From NCBI GenBank assembly GCA_964034945.1, contig OZ035962.1:106588034-106652033 (forward strand): a stretch of 64,000 nucleotides of DNA. The letters run 5' to 3'. The notes below the pieces were generated by a model. It did no database searches. It saw nothing but the letters and a program-made list of their open reading frames with translations, and was not told where the DNA came from. Made by a program: the position numbers and the translations under genes. Shown piece by piece: positions 1 to 13,394 of the stretch (within the stretch, counting starts at the first letter, position 1; each line of letters begins with the position of its first letter). Source of the DNA: Chrysopilus asiliformis (Eukaryota > Arthropoda > Insecta > Diptera > Rhagionidae).

Positions 1-1168
1 AATTAGAAAACGTTTTGCTGATTTTGTTTACTCGGTTGGATGTCATCAGGACTTAATCGCAGTTTCAAAACATTCATCTCACCTGCAACCACAAGTTTCT
101 AACGTTACAAATTGCTTCCGGAAAATCCCTATCCTAAAATCCTACACCGCATGGATATTTCCCGTCATCATCATCATCATTTTCACATTGACATGTTTCC
201 AATTAACATGAATAAAGCTTGAATTTTCTTAATGGGTGGGTGGCCGGGTCAGTTTATTTCTATTGAAAATATGGAATCGATCAAATTTCCACAAATCGGA
301 ATGAACACCTCAATCGATCTTGTGAAAATGACGTTTTTACTACGAATATTTTCACAAATAGTATATCGCAAGAGGAAAAAGTCTTTTATTTAATTTAAAG
401 ATTTGACATATCATCGATCATCTCAAAGTATCCAGAGAGATAGATGGAATCTGATACATAACACATCGAGAGCTTTAATAGAGTTTCCTGCAATTCAATC
501 ACAACACTTGAAATAAAATGCAATCCAGTTTCATTGTAACAAACATTCTTACAACGAAATTAAAAGGAAAAACTACGCTTTTGAAAATTTAAGACTTCCA
601 AGCAATGAAACAGTTTCTACTAACAAGAGTTTAAATCTCTTTAAAAGACAAAAACAAAAACGGACGTCACTCTAACAGATTGAAGACTTTCTTAAAAGAA
701 AGTGAAAATTTCCTGCTGTCCGACGACAACTAGAAGTAGTTTGATTGGCCATCATCAAAAGAAGGAAAAACTTGTTCGCAAACTAAACGCTCTGCATTTG
801 GAAACAAGCTGCTTGAAATTTATTAACTCTCACTATGACAATTTTCTGCAAATAACAAATCTGAGCACAAAGTTTAACATAAATCGCTGTAGTGAATCCC
901 AAAAAGGGTTTTTAAAAATAAATTTTCACGTATCTAATGAGGCATCAACACCATTTAATCTGAATTGTGCTACAAGAGAAACATATTTACGAGTGGTGAC
1001 CGTATAGATATATTATATCTATTTACAAGATAAAAGACAATTTAAAATTGTCCACGCAACATGTGAAATGCAAACATTAAGGAGTAAAAAAATGGTACGG
1101 TCATGAAAGGGATTTCATATTGCCGGATCCTTTTTCTAGGTATTTAGAAGCGTCAAGCTAATTTTACA

Positions 1169-1220
1169 CCCCCTCTCCCCCTCTCCCCCTCTCCCCCTCT
1201 CCCCCTCTCCCCCTCTCCCC
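1169..1220. repeat. CCCCCTCT minisatellite
   Basis: About 6.5 perfect copies of an 8-bp CCCCCTCT unit. Confidence 0.9.
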
Positions 1221-3565
1221 ATCAAAAGTGCACAGATAAAAAGAATTATTATTTAAAACATGAATTATTATTTATTTCGTCTAACATTTCTCCAAAACAA
1301 AAGATCAATAAATCTGAACTTATTTTTTTTTAATTGATTAAAGCCATTTTAGAAGCAATTGAGTGTCTGCTTTTTTCTGTACGTCAGAAGCTTAATTTGC
1401 ACTCAAAAAAATTAAAAGTTTCTAAAACAGACAGTGTGTTGTCTGTCAGTCTTGTAATTTTCGCCCCCTCCTCCGCAGCAGTATTTGGGACCCATTTCTA
1501 GTCTCTCTGTTGCACCTGTCTAAATACGGCGCTGACTTTTGATCTGGATAGCCACGACAATATTAATCTTCTACACATCTTACACACTCTTCTCTTTGCA
1601 AAATTTTGTGAATTCCCATCAAAATACTTTCGTCTTACGCGCAACAATAAACATTTAAAAAAAAAACATTGGAAAATGCAAAATTTTATGCGCTCCCGTG
1701 TTTCCTTGTGCCACCAACATTTCCTCCACTGATTTCCACAGCAACTCGATTCTTGTTTTTCTCGTTTTCAGTCGGGACAACGCACTTTTGTTGCTGTTGT
1801 TTTGAATAGAAAGATAGATAGATAGAAAGATACCGGGGGACTTGTCGTGCGGATAAAGTCAATTAAGATTATATGTGAAGCACGTGTTTAAATAAGAAAC
1901 ATGTCTTCTCTGTCTTGAAAACTGTCTCTAGTGTTTGCTTAATGTATTTTGCGTTTGCTGACAAGCACCAGAGAAAATATTCCGTAAAAAAATATTTTCA
2001 TTGCTTCAAATCCAGGGGAAATTATTGTACATATTTGAAAAATTTCATCAAGACGTACCAATTGGATTTGTGAAAGACAAACATTAGAAAAAAAAATAAT
2101 ACGCCTTGCTGTTTGTAACAATGGAGATAAAATAATCACCCTTTCCGTTTTTCCCAATAGAGTATTCATAGTTTTACACAAAAAACTTCTCCTTTCGTAT
2201 TAGCCCCTCGCCCGCTATCTTCTGAATCGTTCAGTTTGCTTCAGTTTTCAATTTGACACAATTCTCACACAAGGACTATTTTCGTCCACTTAAATTAACC
2301 TGCCCCTTCTCCTGCTATCTTCCAAACCATTAAGGATATTTCGATCCAGTTCTCATTATTATAGTTATGGCCTTTCAAAAAACATTGGCTCTAATTTAAT
2401 CATAAGATAAACAAGCCTTTTTTAAGTATGACTGCTTTTATATTAAGCGTTAAACTAACGGATAATCGTAACTTTTTGTAATGAAACTATGTTTGTCCAG
2501 TCCTTCTATTTTTATAAATGGTTTAATTTAATTTATTATTCTATTGAATAAAGTTGTCCCAAATAAAATTTTTAAGACGTCACAAACATGCATTCAATTG
2601 GACATGTAATCAGCCTTTCACTCAATTTTTGTTATTAGTCACCTAATAATCTTACCTATCTTCTAAAATAAAAACTCAACGATAAATAGACGACGCATTA
2701 GTGCGTTCACAGACCTCAATTTGTTACTATAAAGCACTTTCTAACAATACCAAAATATCTACACGAGAGAGTTTTTTTCCCATATAAGTTATATTAGGCT
2801 GGTCGAAGTAATTCTTTCATGCAATTTAAATATCGTGTACAGAGTGGTAAATGCTGATAAATTGAGTACACTTCACCGTACAGGTACAACATATGAACGA
2901 TAATAATACAATAACAATTATTATTAAGCTCGTGGTTGTCTTTGGGCCAAAAGAATTTTTTTTTTGTAAAGAAAATCGATGTAGAAGTTTAGATTGTTAC
3001 TCGCTTGCCATTGGCCCAATTAAACCTTTTGTCAGTGTGTCTACACGTATTTGAGTCAATTGAAAAATAGAAAAAAAAACACTCGAATATTAGACGTTAT
3101 AAACTATGGACTACATTTAGATATTTTTTAATATTTTCATGCTACACAAATTTTATCCCAACCAAACAAAAAAAAAACAATTTTCGTATCAATTAACTTT
3201 TCAATATCTTTCTAGATAAAGTCTGATATTATGGTGTCAAATTTTTCTCAATTACTTAATTATTTATTATTATATTTCATTAAATTTCATTTAGTTTTTT
3301 GGTTGGAATTTCCGTATCAATTTGCATTCTTAGCACCCATGGCAAAATAACATTTCTTCGCCTTTAAAATCTGAACATCATTCTGGTTTACAGAGGGCCC
3401 GTTTTTGTCATGAAAGTCTTAGGGTTGTAGAAAAGTAATGCCTTTTTTAGGCAAAACAGTGTTGACCAAGATGCGAAGCGAACTGGGATGCGAAACGAAG
3501 AAATCGGCACTCGACCGAGAGATCTGGCAAGAGACATTGCGGCAAGCGCGCACCAAGTTGTCAAG

Positions 3566-3806
3566 CAGGGCAGCAATCATGTATTCCGACGCGTCTCTGT
3601 CTTTCGACTTCGACGCAGCTTTTAACTCTTGACTTCGCCATATCAGCAGCTTCAAATTTCCTGGAGTGACAGTCAGAATCACGTTTCGATTCATAGTGAC
3701 GATTCCGCGAAATTTCAAGCTGCAGATATGGCGAAGTCAAAAGTTAAAAGCTGCGTCGAAGTCGAAAGACAGAGACGCGTCGGAATACATGATTGGTGCC
3801 CAGGTA
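3566..3806. repeat. Foldback hairpin, about 240 bp
   Basis: Two arms of about 85-90 bp (AATCATGTATTCCGACGCGT... and its complement) are separated by about 50 bp and nearly identical. The element is relatively GC-rich, and its open frames on both strands are mirror shadows of the arms. A GC-rich unrecognised stretch (3470-3565) precedes it. Confidence 0.75.
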
Positions 3807-5513
3807 GAATGGCGCCGAAATAGCGATTTGAGTTTTTTAAACCCATCAAAACGAATATTTCAGGGTACATTGATGTAGATTTAAGTAAAATTAAGTAAAT
3901 AGTAATTAATAGGGCTGCCAAAAATATGCATTTGCATATTTCTTCTCGTTATGATTTCGGCTCCGGGAGTTTTTTATTCATCCGAATCAATAAGTTTAGA
4001 AGCGAATGAAGGTCACTTGTTGTTGCATATTTCGCATATTTGACACGTTAGTGCATATTTGCATATAAATGCATATAAATGCATATAATGCATATTTAGT
4101 TGCATATTTTACAACTTTCATAAACAACCAAATTTTTTTTGTACAATTCAAATTATAATTCGACTGTTTCAGCTAGAATAAATATTAAAAACAAATAAAT
4201 ATGTGTTTTTACTTTCTTCTACGAAGTATAATACAGTATTGTATTCATGAAAAATTTCGACCTTTTAATTGAACCTAAAAAAAACATTTCTCGATCACTC
4301 CTTAGTCGATTGGAGTCATATTACAAAAATGTCTTTCTGTCTGTCTGTCAGTCTGTGTACAAGATTTCTCAAAAACTAATAGAGCTAGAGCCATGAGATT
4401 TTATAGGCATATTTGGTCCTGGAATGGGACGATCCTATCAACTTTTGGTGGAAATCCGTTAGCCAGAAGTAACCAAAATGGCGGCTTTTTAAAAATCGCG
4501 AATTGTTTTTTCTCAATTTACTCCGAAACTACGCATTTTTAGTAGTGTTAAGTATGACAAAACCTCGAGAAAAAAAAATTCCTACACTTATGTCTTTTGC
4601 TAGAACTCGATATCTCAAACTGTTATCGAGATACACCGTTATTTCAAAAAAATTAATTTTGTTCCATTATCTCGAAAAAAATGGTTTTTTGCTTACTGTA
4701 TATACGAGATGAATTAATGAGAATGGCATTCTGCACAATTTGGTCTTTTACAATTATCCTTTATCTTTTACCGTTATTGAAATATTTTTATTAAAATCTA
4801 AAAAAATATATTTTTGCGAATTACTTGCAAACTAACAGTTTTTCGAAAAAACTTTTGAAAAACGAATTAAAGACAATGAAATTTTCTACATTTTTACCTT
4901 TTACCGTTCTCAAGGTATTTCAAATTTTGTACATTTTGAGGTCGTCTTTGGTTGACAAAACGATAGGGCTATAGAGTAAATTGCGCAGGGTCATAGATTT
5001 TGTGGAAGAAAGTTTTGTGGTAGCCACAACTGAGATTTTTCTACAAGTTTTAACCCCGATTATACCATAGACAATATGAAGTATTGAACATGTTTTCGAA
5101 ATATCTTAAAATTTAACAGTTGCAATTTAGAAACAAGTAAAATTTTTTTTGTCAGTCAAAATGTCAATCTTTTTTCACAGACTATTATTTTTTCAATTTT
5201 TTTATTTTCCACATAAGTCGAATTAACCACATTTTAACAAGTTCCGTTCACTATTGTGGGTGAAATATACTATATTTCGGATTTTGAATGTTTTTAAAGT
5301 GCATATTTAAGTGCATATTTTGCCGTTTTTAGTGCATATTATATGCGCATATTTCGCCTTTTTTAGTGCATATTTTTGGCAGCCCTAGTAATTAAGAAAG
5401 TAGAAATATACTTTGATGAGAGCTCCCATATTGGATATTAAGCGTTTTAAAAACTCAAATTGCTACTTTAATGCCATTCTACATTCTTGTCAACGCGTTG
5501 CGTGCCTGCACTA
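3797..5513. mobile_element. MITE copy interrupted by the hAT element
   Basis: The flanks of the hAT element (GTAGAATGG...TTTGAGTTTTTTAAACC on the left, AAACTCAAATTGC...GCCTGCACTA on the right) match the MITE at 32931-33158 along its length, so they are one older MITE split by the hAT insertion. The left border is uncertain because a hairpin adjoins it. Confidence 0.65.
3910..5387. mobile_element. hAT-type non-autonomous element, 1.48 kb
   Basis: The ends TAGGGCTGCCAAAAATATGC and complement are flanked by exact 8-bp direct repeats GTAATTAA (3902-3909 and 5388-5395), the hAT signature. GCATAT-rich motifs recur just inside both ends (TGCATATTTGCATATAAATG), possible transposase-binding repeats. 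No transposase frame; the internal sequence is AT-rich and unrecognised. Confidence 0.82.
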
Positions 5514-5618
5514 GGGCCGAAAAATTGTTGCAGCCGCAAATAAGAAGAAAAAGAAGAAAAAGAAGAAATGCGTTTTTAGAAAATTAAACTTTGGTTGCAT
5601 ACCAGTATTAAAAGAAAC

Positions 5619-5754
5619 GGCGCGTATTCATAGTCGATTTGAAACTCGAGTTTTGTTAACTATGAGTTTAAACTGACAAAAAACCATAGCAAATTGTCAG
5701 TTTAAACTCGTGTTTGGCAAAACCTTTGCTTTTAAATGACTATGAATACGTGCC
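5619..5754. mobile_element. Foldback MITE, 136 bp
   Basis: Ends GGCGCGTATTCATAGTC and GACTATGAATACGTGCC, plus an inner pair GAGTTTAAACTGACAA / TTGTCAGTTTAAACTC. No clear target duplication. Confidence 0.65.
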
Positions 5755-5931
5755 AATAATTTTAATGTTGAACCTTAATTTTTTTTGCATTAAGATATTT
5801 TTGCCAAAACAAACATAAATAAAAAAAAGGCAATTGTGAAAATATATTTTATGGCGTTAGGTGCTGTTCGCAAAACGCGCAGATAATTTTAAGGGAGGGG
5901 GAGTAGGGTCCACGGTAGTGTGACGGACGTA

Positions 5932-6732
5932 CAGTAATCCCCCGCTTTACGGACGGGATGCGTTCTACGGAAACTGTCCGTATATCGAAAATCCGTAAAA
6001 CGAAACCTATTTTAGTATGAGATTGTACTGGGAATAGATAGATGTGTTCCAATCAATAGAAATGTCCGTAAAAAGAAACCTATTTTAGTATAAGATCGTA
6101 TTAAAAATAGATAGATGCGTACCAAAAAAATCCGTAATACGAAACAGATTAGTATAATATATTAAAATAATTATTTAACCACTAGAATAATGAGAAAACT
6201 ATATAATTATAGAAAAAAAAAAATTTATACTACTTGAAATGGAGCATAAATCAATTGAATATGTTAAAACCAACAAAATATTATGGGACAAATCATGCCG
6301 CGGACAAAAAAACGTAGCTGTTTCTACGTAGGTTTCTGCTAGTTTCGTCAGAATTCAAATTTCATTGTGGGACAGAAAGCAGATTCTGGTTCTGCTGCTG
6401 CCTCTGCCCAATTGGAGTTCTCGCTTAAGAATAGCAAATAGATTTTTTAAAAATACACCGCACTGCAGTTTTTTATTGCCTTTTTTTAATTCTCTTTTGT
6501 GTATACACAAAATGTGTCAGAAATTTCGGAGAAATTAAGTATGTATATTTACAATAAATACAACATAATTATGGAGGACTTTTTCTTGATTTTTTTCTAT
6601 GATTCAAAAAAAAAATTTTTTTGTCCGTAATAGCGAATTTTTTTATCCGTATAGCGAATTTGTTCCTATATTAGTCATGTCCGTAACTTCGAATTTCCGT
6701 AAAACGAGCGTCCGTATAGCGGGGGACTACTG
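5932..6732. mobile_element. pogo/Tigger-like non-autonomous element, 801 bp
   Basis: Inverted ends CAGTAATCCCCCGCTTTACG and (complement of the right end) CAGTAGTCCCCCGCTATACG, flanked by TA on both sides. CAGT ends with a TA duplication fit the pogo/Tigger branch of Tc1/mariner. The interior has many degenerate GTCCGTAA-type repeats and no transposase frame. Confidence 0.72.
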
Positions 6733-7852
6733 TACTCAACTCGATATAAAAGACTAGCCTTAAATAAAAAGACGGATTTTACGGGTCCTCTAGAAAAAAA
6801 AATTGACCACAGTACACAGGAAAAGAGAAAAATACTGGTCTAATTGAGTTTTGATGTATGGAAGAGTTATATAAAACAGAAACCATTCCTTTTGCTCTCC
6901 TGACTTAGCGCTTTTGAAAAATGTATCTTTGAAAATAATACACACAAAAGTTCTCCCGAATTTTTTGTCAAAACTTGGTCATAATTTTCCATAAATTCCA
7001 CGCCAATTCCAAATACGATGGGACCGAGTCACAAGTCATTTGAAATTTATGCTATATTCGTATATAAATCGGTTAGTACGTGACAATCATAACAAAATAG
7101 GATGCCAATGCGTACGTGTGCGGTATTAGTATTGCCTTAGTAAATGAGTACAAAACGAAAATATAGCAGAATTCTCATCACCGGATTCGAATTCCAACTT
7201 TAATTCTATCTATGGGGCTGTTGATTTGATTTTTTGGTATCTCGTTATTAGGTCATGTCGAACAAAACAAAATCACTCTGTATCTTCGCTATAGGTACCA
7301 TCTTTAGATTCTTCACATGATAGTTAGCCAGCTTGCTAGGTTGGTTAGTTAGTTGGCTTCGGCTTCAGATAATGTCTGTATGTTATGAAAGTTTCGTGTG
7401 CATATCAGGTTAAAGGCACATGAAATTCATTTCATTTCATTTGATCTAAAAGAGTGGTATGTATTCAGTTATCTTAAATTGGAATGAATACCTTTGTGAA
7501 TATTGTACACATTTTGGTATCGGACGAGTGTATCGTAGATAAATTCAGATGGATACCAAGTCACGTATCTTTTGCCCAAATTCGTTCTCTTGATTTCATT
7601 AAGTCATTCGTTCCCATATGCGTCAATCAAATGAATTTTTAGGGACGTTGATTGATTTATCGAACGGTGAGGAAAATTCTGAAACTTTTCCGACTTTATA
7701 GAACTTTGGTAAAATTCGACAAGAGTTATCTTGAGGCGTAGGCAAACCTCTCATGATATCAGCATCCATCAGTATCTGCTCTTATCTGTGATCAAAGTCT
7801 GGGCAGATACATTTAAGATATTCCAATTGGCCATAGAAATAAACCACCATTA

Positions 7853-8757
7853 ACACATGGATCAATAAGTCCCGAGACTAACAATGAAAACAACATTTTT
7901 TTTGCAAAATTTTTTTTTATTCATCAATATAATCACCTTTTAGGGTGATACAATCGTCACGCCATGCGTATCCCAAAAAACTGACGCCATGACTTTGCCA
8001 GCTGACTGCTGCGTTTTCGGACGCTTCGGACGGCTTTCGCCAGCTGTGCGCCACTCAGATGACTGCCGCTTCGACTCTGGAGTGTAGTGATGTATCCATG
8101 TTTCGTCCATGGTCACGTAACGACGCAAGAAATCTTTTTTATTGCGAGTAAATAGCGATAAACAGCTTTCTGAATCATCGACTCGTTGCTGTTTTTGTTT
8201 CATCGAAAGCAATCGCGGCACCCACTTGGAAAAAACCTTTTTCATGCTCAATTTTTCATGAAGGATAGTAAATGCACTTCCATATGATATCTGTGTTATC
8301 TCAGCAATCTCACGGAGCTTCACTTTACGATCTTTCATTATAATTTTTGTCACTTCACTCACATTTTCCGGTGTAACGGCTTCCACAGGTCTACCCGAGC
8401 GTTCCGCGTCATTTGTGTCGGTACGACCACGTTTAAACTCGGCAAACCACCGACAAATCGTTGCTTTTGATGGACAAGAGTCCGGGTAACATTTTTCAAT
8501 CCATTGTTTCGCTTGCACGGTGTTTTTATCCATTAAAAAACAATGTTTTATCAGAACACGAAACTCGGTTTTTTCCATTTTTTAAACAAACTACAAAACG
8601 ACTTTACTCCAACCTCGATAACTCAGCTGTTTCTGGTCCGATCGACTTAAAATTTTGACACGTTTCAAGCAAAGGTTAGTACTCTAGAAAGACGTAGTTA
8701 CTGGTTTACTACGAGCGTCATCTCTGGGTTAGTCTCGGGACTTATTGATCCATGTGT
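7853..8757 (-). mobile_element. Internally deleted mariner element, 905 bp
   Basis: Terminal inverted repeats begin ACACATGGATCAATAAGTCC and continue CGAGACTAAC, identical over about 30 bp at both ends, flanked by TA at 7851-7852 and 8758-8759 (TA target duplication typical of Tc1/mariner). A full-length mariner is about 1.3 kb; about 400 bp covering the C-terminal third of the transposase is gone. Confidence 0.9.
7940..8578 (-). pseudogene. Truncated mariner transposase (N-terminal two thirds)
   Basis: Open frame of 212 codons from ATG at 8578. It matches mariner-family transposases, which cut and paste their own element through terminal inverted repeats at TA sites. Visible parts in order: first helix-turn-helix (about residues 1-50), a second DNA-binding half with the GRP linker motif (SGRPVEAV, about 80-87), the KWVPRLLS-type motif, and the catalytic domain start with the first acidic residue in VTMDETWIHHYTPE (about 157). 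The second acidic residue is probably in VFWDTHG. The rest, including the third catalytic Asp region, is missing: the frame runs into 3' non-coding sequence and stops. It is therefore catalytically dead, but the DNA-binding region is uninterrupted. It lies inside intact inverted repeats, so this is an internal deletion derivative rather than a random fragment. Confidence 0.88.
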
Positions 8758-9620
8758 TAGATTGTTTGTTTGTTTAATATGCGCATTTGTATATCATGTA
8801 AATCAGAGTTACTTTGCAGGCGGCAGGCCAAACGGCGAATCACTTTCAAGAACACAATTTTGCTGTACGTTTTTTCACACTTCGCCCCAAAGAAGTAACA
8901 CAGAATTGATTATACCCAAGTGAAGGTAATTGGAATCTATGGAACTGGTTGCACAGTTTCAGGCACATGCCAAGCAGCACTCTGATCAAATGTATCTTAA
9001 TTCAATTTTTGTCCCACTTAGGTTCAACTGCCAAAGAAACATGAAAGATTTTTCGAAAAAATTTCGACCATATGCGTTAAGCGTGACATAACAGATGGCT
9101 GGCTATAAGCTTGTTACAAAAATATACGCCATTCTCAAGGTCGCGTATCTACAATTATTAACAGCTGAGATAATTCTATCTACGAATAATTTCAACGCCC
9201 AATACGGCAAATGTTTCGATAACTCGGAACAACAGAATTATGTTAATTAACATGATGTGATATCTATAAATGCTCAGTTCCATAGATTGATCACTCGTCT
9301 AATTTAATTGGAAGCAATCTCCAGTGAACACTTTGTCTTGAAGTAAACACGCCAATTAGCGAAACATTTTTAAATTAGTGCAAACAATTTACCGTGGTTT
9401 TAAGAAGTTCAAGACACCTGTTTAAAAATTAACACAATTTGGAACAAAAATTTCCTCAATTTTCGGTTAATGTAGGTAGAATTTTCGAAACGATGTATGT
9501 TTGTAAATCAGGGGCTATCCAAAAAAAAAATACGACACACATTTAGAGGGGAGGAGGTGGATTTAAAGCTCGTAGAAAAAATCCGGAAAAATCGTTGTGA
9601 TCAGTTTTTTAACTCAATTA

Positions 9621-9800
9621 CAGTATTACTAAGGGAGCTAAGAGCTTTCGATTTTTCCACTACAAACCTGACTTCCCCCCCCCCCCCCCCCTCGATACCC
9701 CTCGCCTGGTATCTTCGATTTGGGTGGTCCGATCTTAATGAAACTTTTCAGTATTACCAGAGGGGCTAAGAGCTTTCGATTTTTCCACTACAAATCTGAC
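9621..9800. repeat. Tandem duplication, 52-bp unit 128 bp apart
   Basis: CAGTATTACTAAGGGAGCTA...CAAACCTGAC (9621-9672) recurs at 9749-9800 as CAGTATTACCAGAGGGGCTA...CAAATCTGAC. A run of 18 C lies between. Confidence 0.7.
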
Positions 9801-9803
9801 GTA

Positions 9804-9846
9804 TAATGAGGTTCAGGGAAACAATCAAGTTCCCTGAACCTCATTA
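9804..9846. repeat. Perfect 17-bp-stem hairpin
   Basis: TAATGAGGTTCAGGGAA and its exact complement are separated by 9 bp. Located right after the second copy of a tandem duplication. Confidence 0.7.
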
Positions 9847-12785
9847 CACGAATCATGTTGCAATTACAATCGGATTCAATTATTCTGCAGAAGGAAGAGG
9901 CAGAAGGAAGATTTTGAGATCGCCGAGCATGGCTCGGTCTTCCTGGTACTTCCGAATTAATCCCTTGCAATTGAATCCATAATATTCTACTGAACCACTC
10001 TGAAAAGATTGTGATCCAATTTTCGCTATTCGACAGCAATGCCGCAAGGAAATTTTCAAATCACTATCCTCCGCCTTTTCCTGTTTTTAAGCGAATATTT
10101 TAAATATATTTTTCACAAAATTTTCATCAATTTCCCATAATTAAAATTTGTCATTTCTAAAGTCGTGCATCTTCCTATGCTTCTGTTTTCAATCAAAAAT
10201 TTTAGTCAAGGATAAAACTAAACCCACACGTTTTGAATCTAGTCTCGTTAGTAAATAATTGTACTGAAAAATCTATAATTCCAGTTAAAAATCAAACCTC
10301 AAATTTTATTAATGTCCGCTGATCTTTCACAAAAAGCTAATCTCAGGTTAGTGGCACCCGTTTTAATATTTCTTTCAGACAATTTATCTTCTTTAACATT
10401 TAAAAAAAAAGTCGCAACGGAAAATCACGTCTTTAAGAAATTCGAAAACTAATCAGAAAAGCCAACGTTTGACAGAGAAACACCTCAATTATCAAAATTA
10501 CGCCAAAAGATATTAAAAAATAATTTTTTCTCATAGTTTACGTAGGCGTTTTTCGTAAAAATCCGGAGACATTCAAAACAAAACGCCGAGGATTAAAACA
10601 AATCCACCAACTAGTCGGAAAAACTGTTGTTAACATGCCTCAATAATTAATATTTTATGGGCATGAAGAGATGTTTATTACATTTTTTTTTTCTTGTTCG
10701 TTCTTTTGTTGTTTGACTCATTTTTCTTTGATTCCAATAAGAAAGTTAGGGAAATAAACGAAAACACACAAAAATGTCGAAGATGTGTTGATCTGTCAAA
10801 GGAACTAAATTTAGATTTTCCGATTCCAAAAATACATAGCTGGGAAAACTGATTAATTTTTTTTTTTGACGATCTTTCATACTTTTTCTAATCTTTGTTT
10901 GGTTGAAAACTTTTGTTGAAAAGCAGAAAATCTCGTGAAAAAAGCAACTATTTCGCTGATAAAGAGTCGGTCATAAAAGTCTAAAGATGTAATTTGTTAC
11001 AAATTGATTCTTAATTGAAAATTACAAAGTAGTCAAGCCGTAAAAATGTCAACTTTGTTATCTTATTGCCGAAAAGATTTGTGCTCATAAATCGTTGAAC
11101 CAGAAATCATCCAAGATTAAACTTTTCTTTGATTTTGATATTTTTTTTCTACCAATAAAATGCAAGCAATTGAGTTCACTGTCCAATTTGTATCAGTTTT
11201 CAAGCTTATTATCACGATTTCGTGACAATTTCAAGTGACCCGTGGGGCGATAAATAATTTTTTTCACGAAAAAGCACTTGGAAATGCAAAAAAAAATTTA
11301 AAGGATTTATCGTTTTCGGTGACAATCGTGATGGGATTTTTTTTTGTTGTTGCTTAAATGCGATTGTGGTTCAGCAAGAGAAATAATAATAATTTCATTA
11401 AATTAAATTTATTACGAATTTAAGACGTTGTACGATTTTATAGCGATTTAAAATTTCCCCAGAAGATTTTATTATTATTTGTAACGATACTGAAATTAAT
11501 CGTGTTATAACATTTTGTAAAGAATGGTTAATAAAATTAATCGAATGTGTCAATTATGCAAATCATTTTGTTAATAGCTACATAATTGTGATGGTTTTGT
11601 AAATTTTAGACATTAGCGATTTTAATACACAATTCAATTTAAAAAAAATTATATAACACTTGCATGATTCTGTATAGTTTTTTATAGATAGTGTTTTTGT
11701 GGTGCAAACGAAATAAATTAAGGTTAGATATAATGAGAAATTAATGAATTCTGTTTCAATTTTCAAACTAGCCACTCGTAAAACATAAAAATAATATTTC
11801 AATTAAACCCACATAAAGTTTATTTTATGAAATGAAAACAATTCTGTTACTGATTTTTGGAATTCATTAAATATTAAACTCAATTTTAATTTGATTGAAC
11901 ATGAAATATTTCTGGCTAGCAACGCACTCTGACGGTTCGATATTTTTAATATTTTGTGTATCAACCAAAGCTAAATTCTGTTCAACTATTAATGCTACAA
12001 GAATTGGAAGACTCTATTTTTGCAATCGTCGTACTCTTTAATTGTGACTCCAATCGCCTTATCCCAAAGTAGCATTGATGTCAACCGCTAACGTCGCAGT
12101 TGACACAAATGCTGCTTAAAAAATGTACTGCTACAATAATGAGTATAAAGGTGGCAAGTTTCGCTCCTTTTTTATCCAGAGCTCATTTTAATGAGATGGA
12201 TCATGTATTTTTTTAAACCCATTTTAAAAACCTGAATTAATTATGATAGGTTTTTTTCTCAAAACATTTAAAAAAATCTCATACTAAAACCGACATAAAA
12301 CATAGTTATGTTCATGCCACCTGTTTGGTTCCCCAAATTAATCATGCATGTATCCTAATTGCAACTGAAATGTCTAACACATTCAATTGGTAAATTAATA
12401 GTTAACCCAGAACATAAATAATTCTGTACCTGAACATACATGTTTGCATCTTTCGACACTCTAATGATGGAACGCCAAAATTTTGATAGGGAACTCAGAA
12501 ATTTTGTCGATCATAGCCAATGAGATATTAATTGAAATGCACAAGTTTCCAGATACCTTTATAAAAAATTCAAATTTGCAAATCCCATGATGTACAGATA
12601 ATTTCCAGTTCTACAATTTGATTATTGGAAATGTGCATATTTTGTATTCTTCCGACGTGATTTAAGTCTCATAAATGCACAGAGGTTTTTGAAAATGTTT
12701 AAAATATAAAAATTGCGATCCACAAGAAAATATCAAAAGAATTTCCATATTTCGAAAATTCAGAAAAGTTTTGATTGCTTTAAAG

Positions 12786-13225
12786 CCGTGGTTCCCAAAA
12801 CTTTTTCAGTTGACGCCCCCCTTGAGCACTTATCAAACAGCTGACGCCCCCCCCCCCCTTTTTTTAAAAAAACTTGTCAAACCTCCGTGGTTCTATTCTA
12901 ATATTTTGAGTTAAAAATCCACACACACTTTTACTGTTCATTTCAATTATTTATTTCCCTAGTTTCTACAAAAAAAAACTGAAAAAATAGATGGGAGACA
13001 CTATTTGTCTTTCATTAAAATCTGAATATTAGGTTTGATGTTTGACAGAGCACACCGGAGACCGCTTTCCAGGTCTGCAACGCTGCTTTGTTTTTATTAC
13101 ACAAGACGAGAACAATATCTTGAAATGTTAATTTCAAATTTCTTCACGACTACCGTCCGTAGCTCTACGCCCCCCAAGGGGGCGCGGCAGAAATTGCTTC
13201 ACGCCCCCCAGGTTGGGAACCACGA
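12786..13225. mobile_element. hAT-type non-autonomous element, 440 bp
   Basis: Ends CCGTGGTTCCCAAAAC and, in complement, TCGTGGTTCCCAACCT (the common hAT TGGTTCCCAA end). Exact 8-bp target duplication CTTTAAAG at 12778-12785 and 13226-13233. Contains C-rich runs near both ends and no transposase. Confidence 0.85.
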
Positions 13226-13394
13226 CTTTAAAGGTTTTTATACCCGTATGGTGAAATTTTTTTCAAAATGTTTCCTGCATTGATAACAAAAATGTATGGC
13301 GTATTCGAATGACCCGCTCTTTTTGCTCAAAAAATTTTAAATCAAATAGAAAACTTTGACAAACAAAATTTATTGGACAAATTGCGCATTTTTG

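Noticed and set aside
1169..1220. Regularly spaced repeat that might suggest an array
   Set aside because: Perfect 8-bp simple repeat without spacers: a minisatellite, not a CRISPR array.
3438..3921. Several overlapping open frames on both strands
   Set aside because: They are mirror shadows of the foldback hairpin at 3566-3806.
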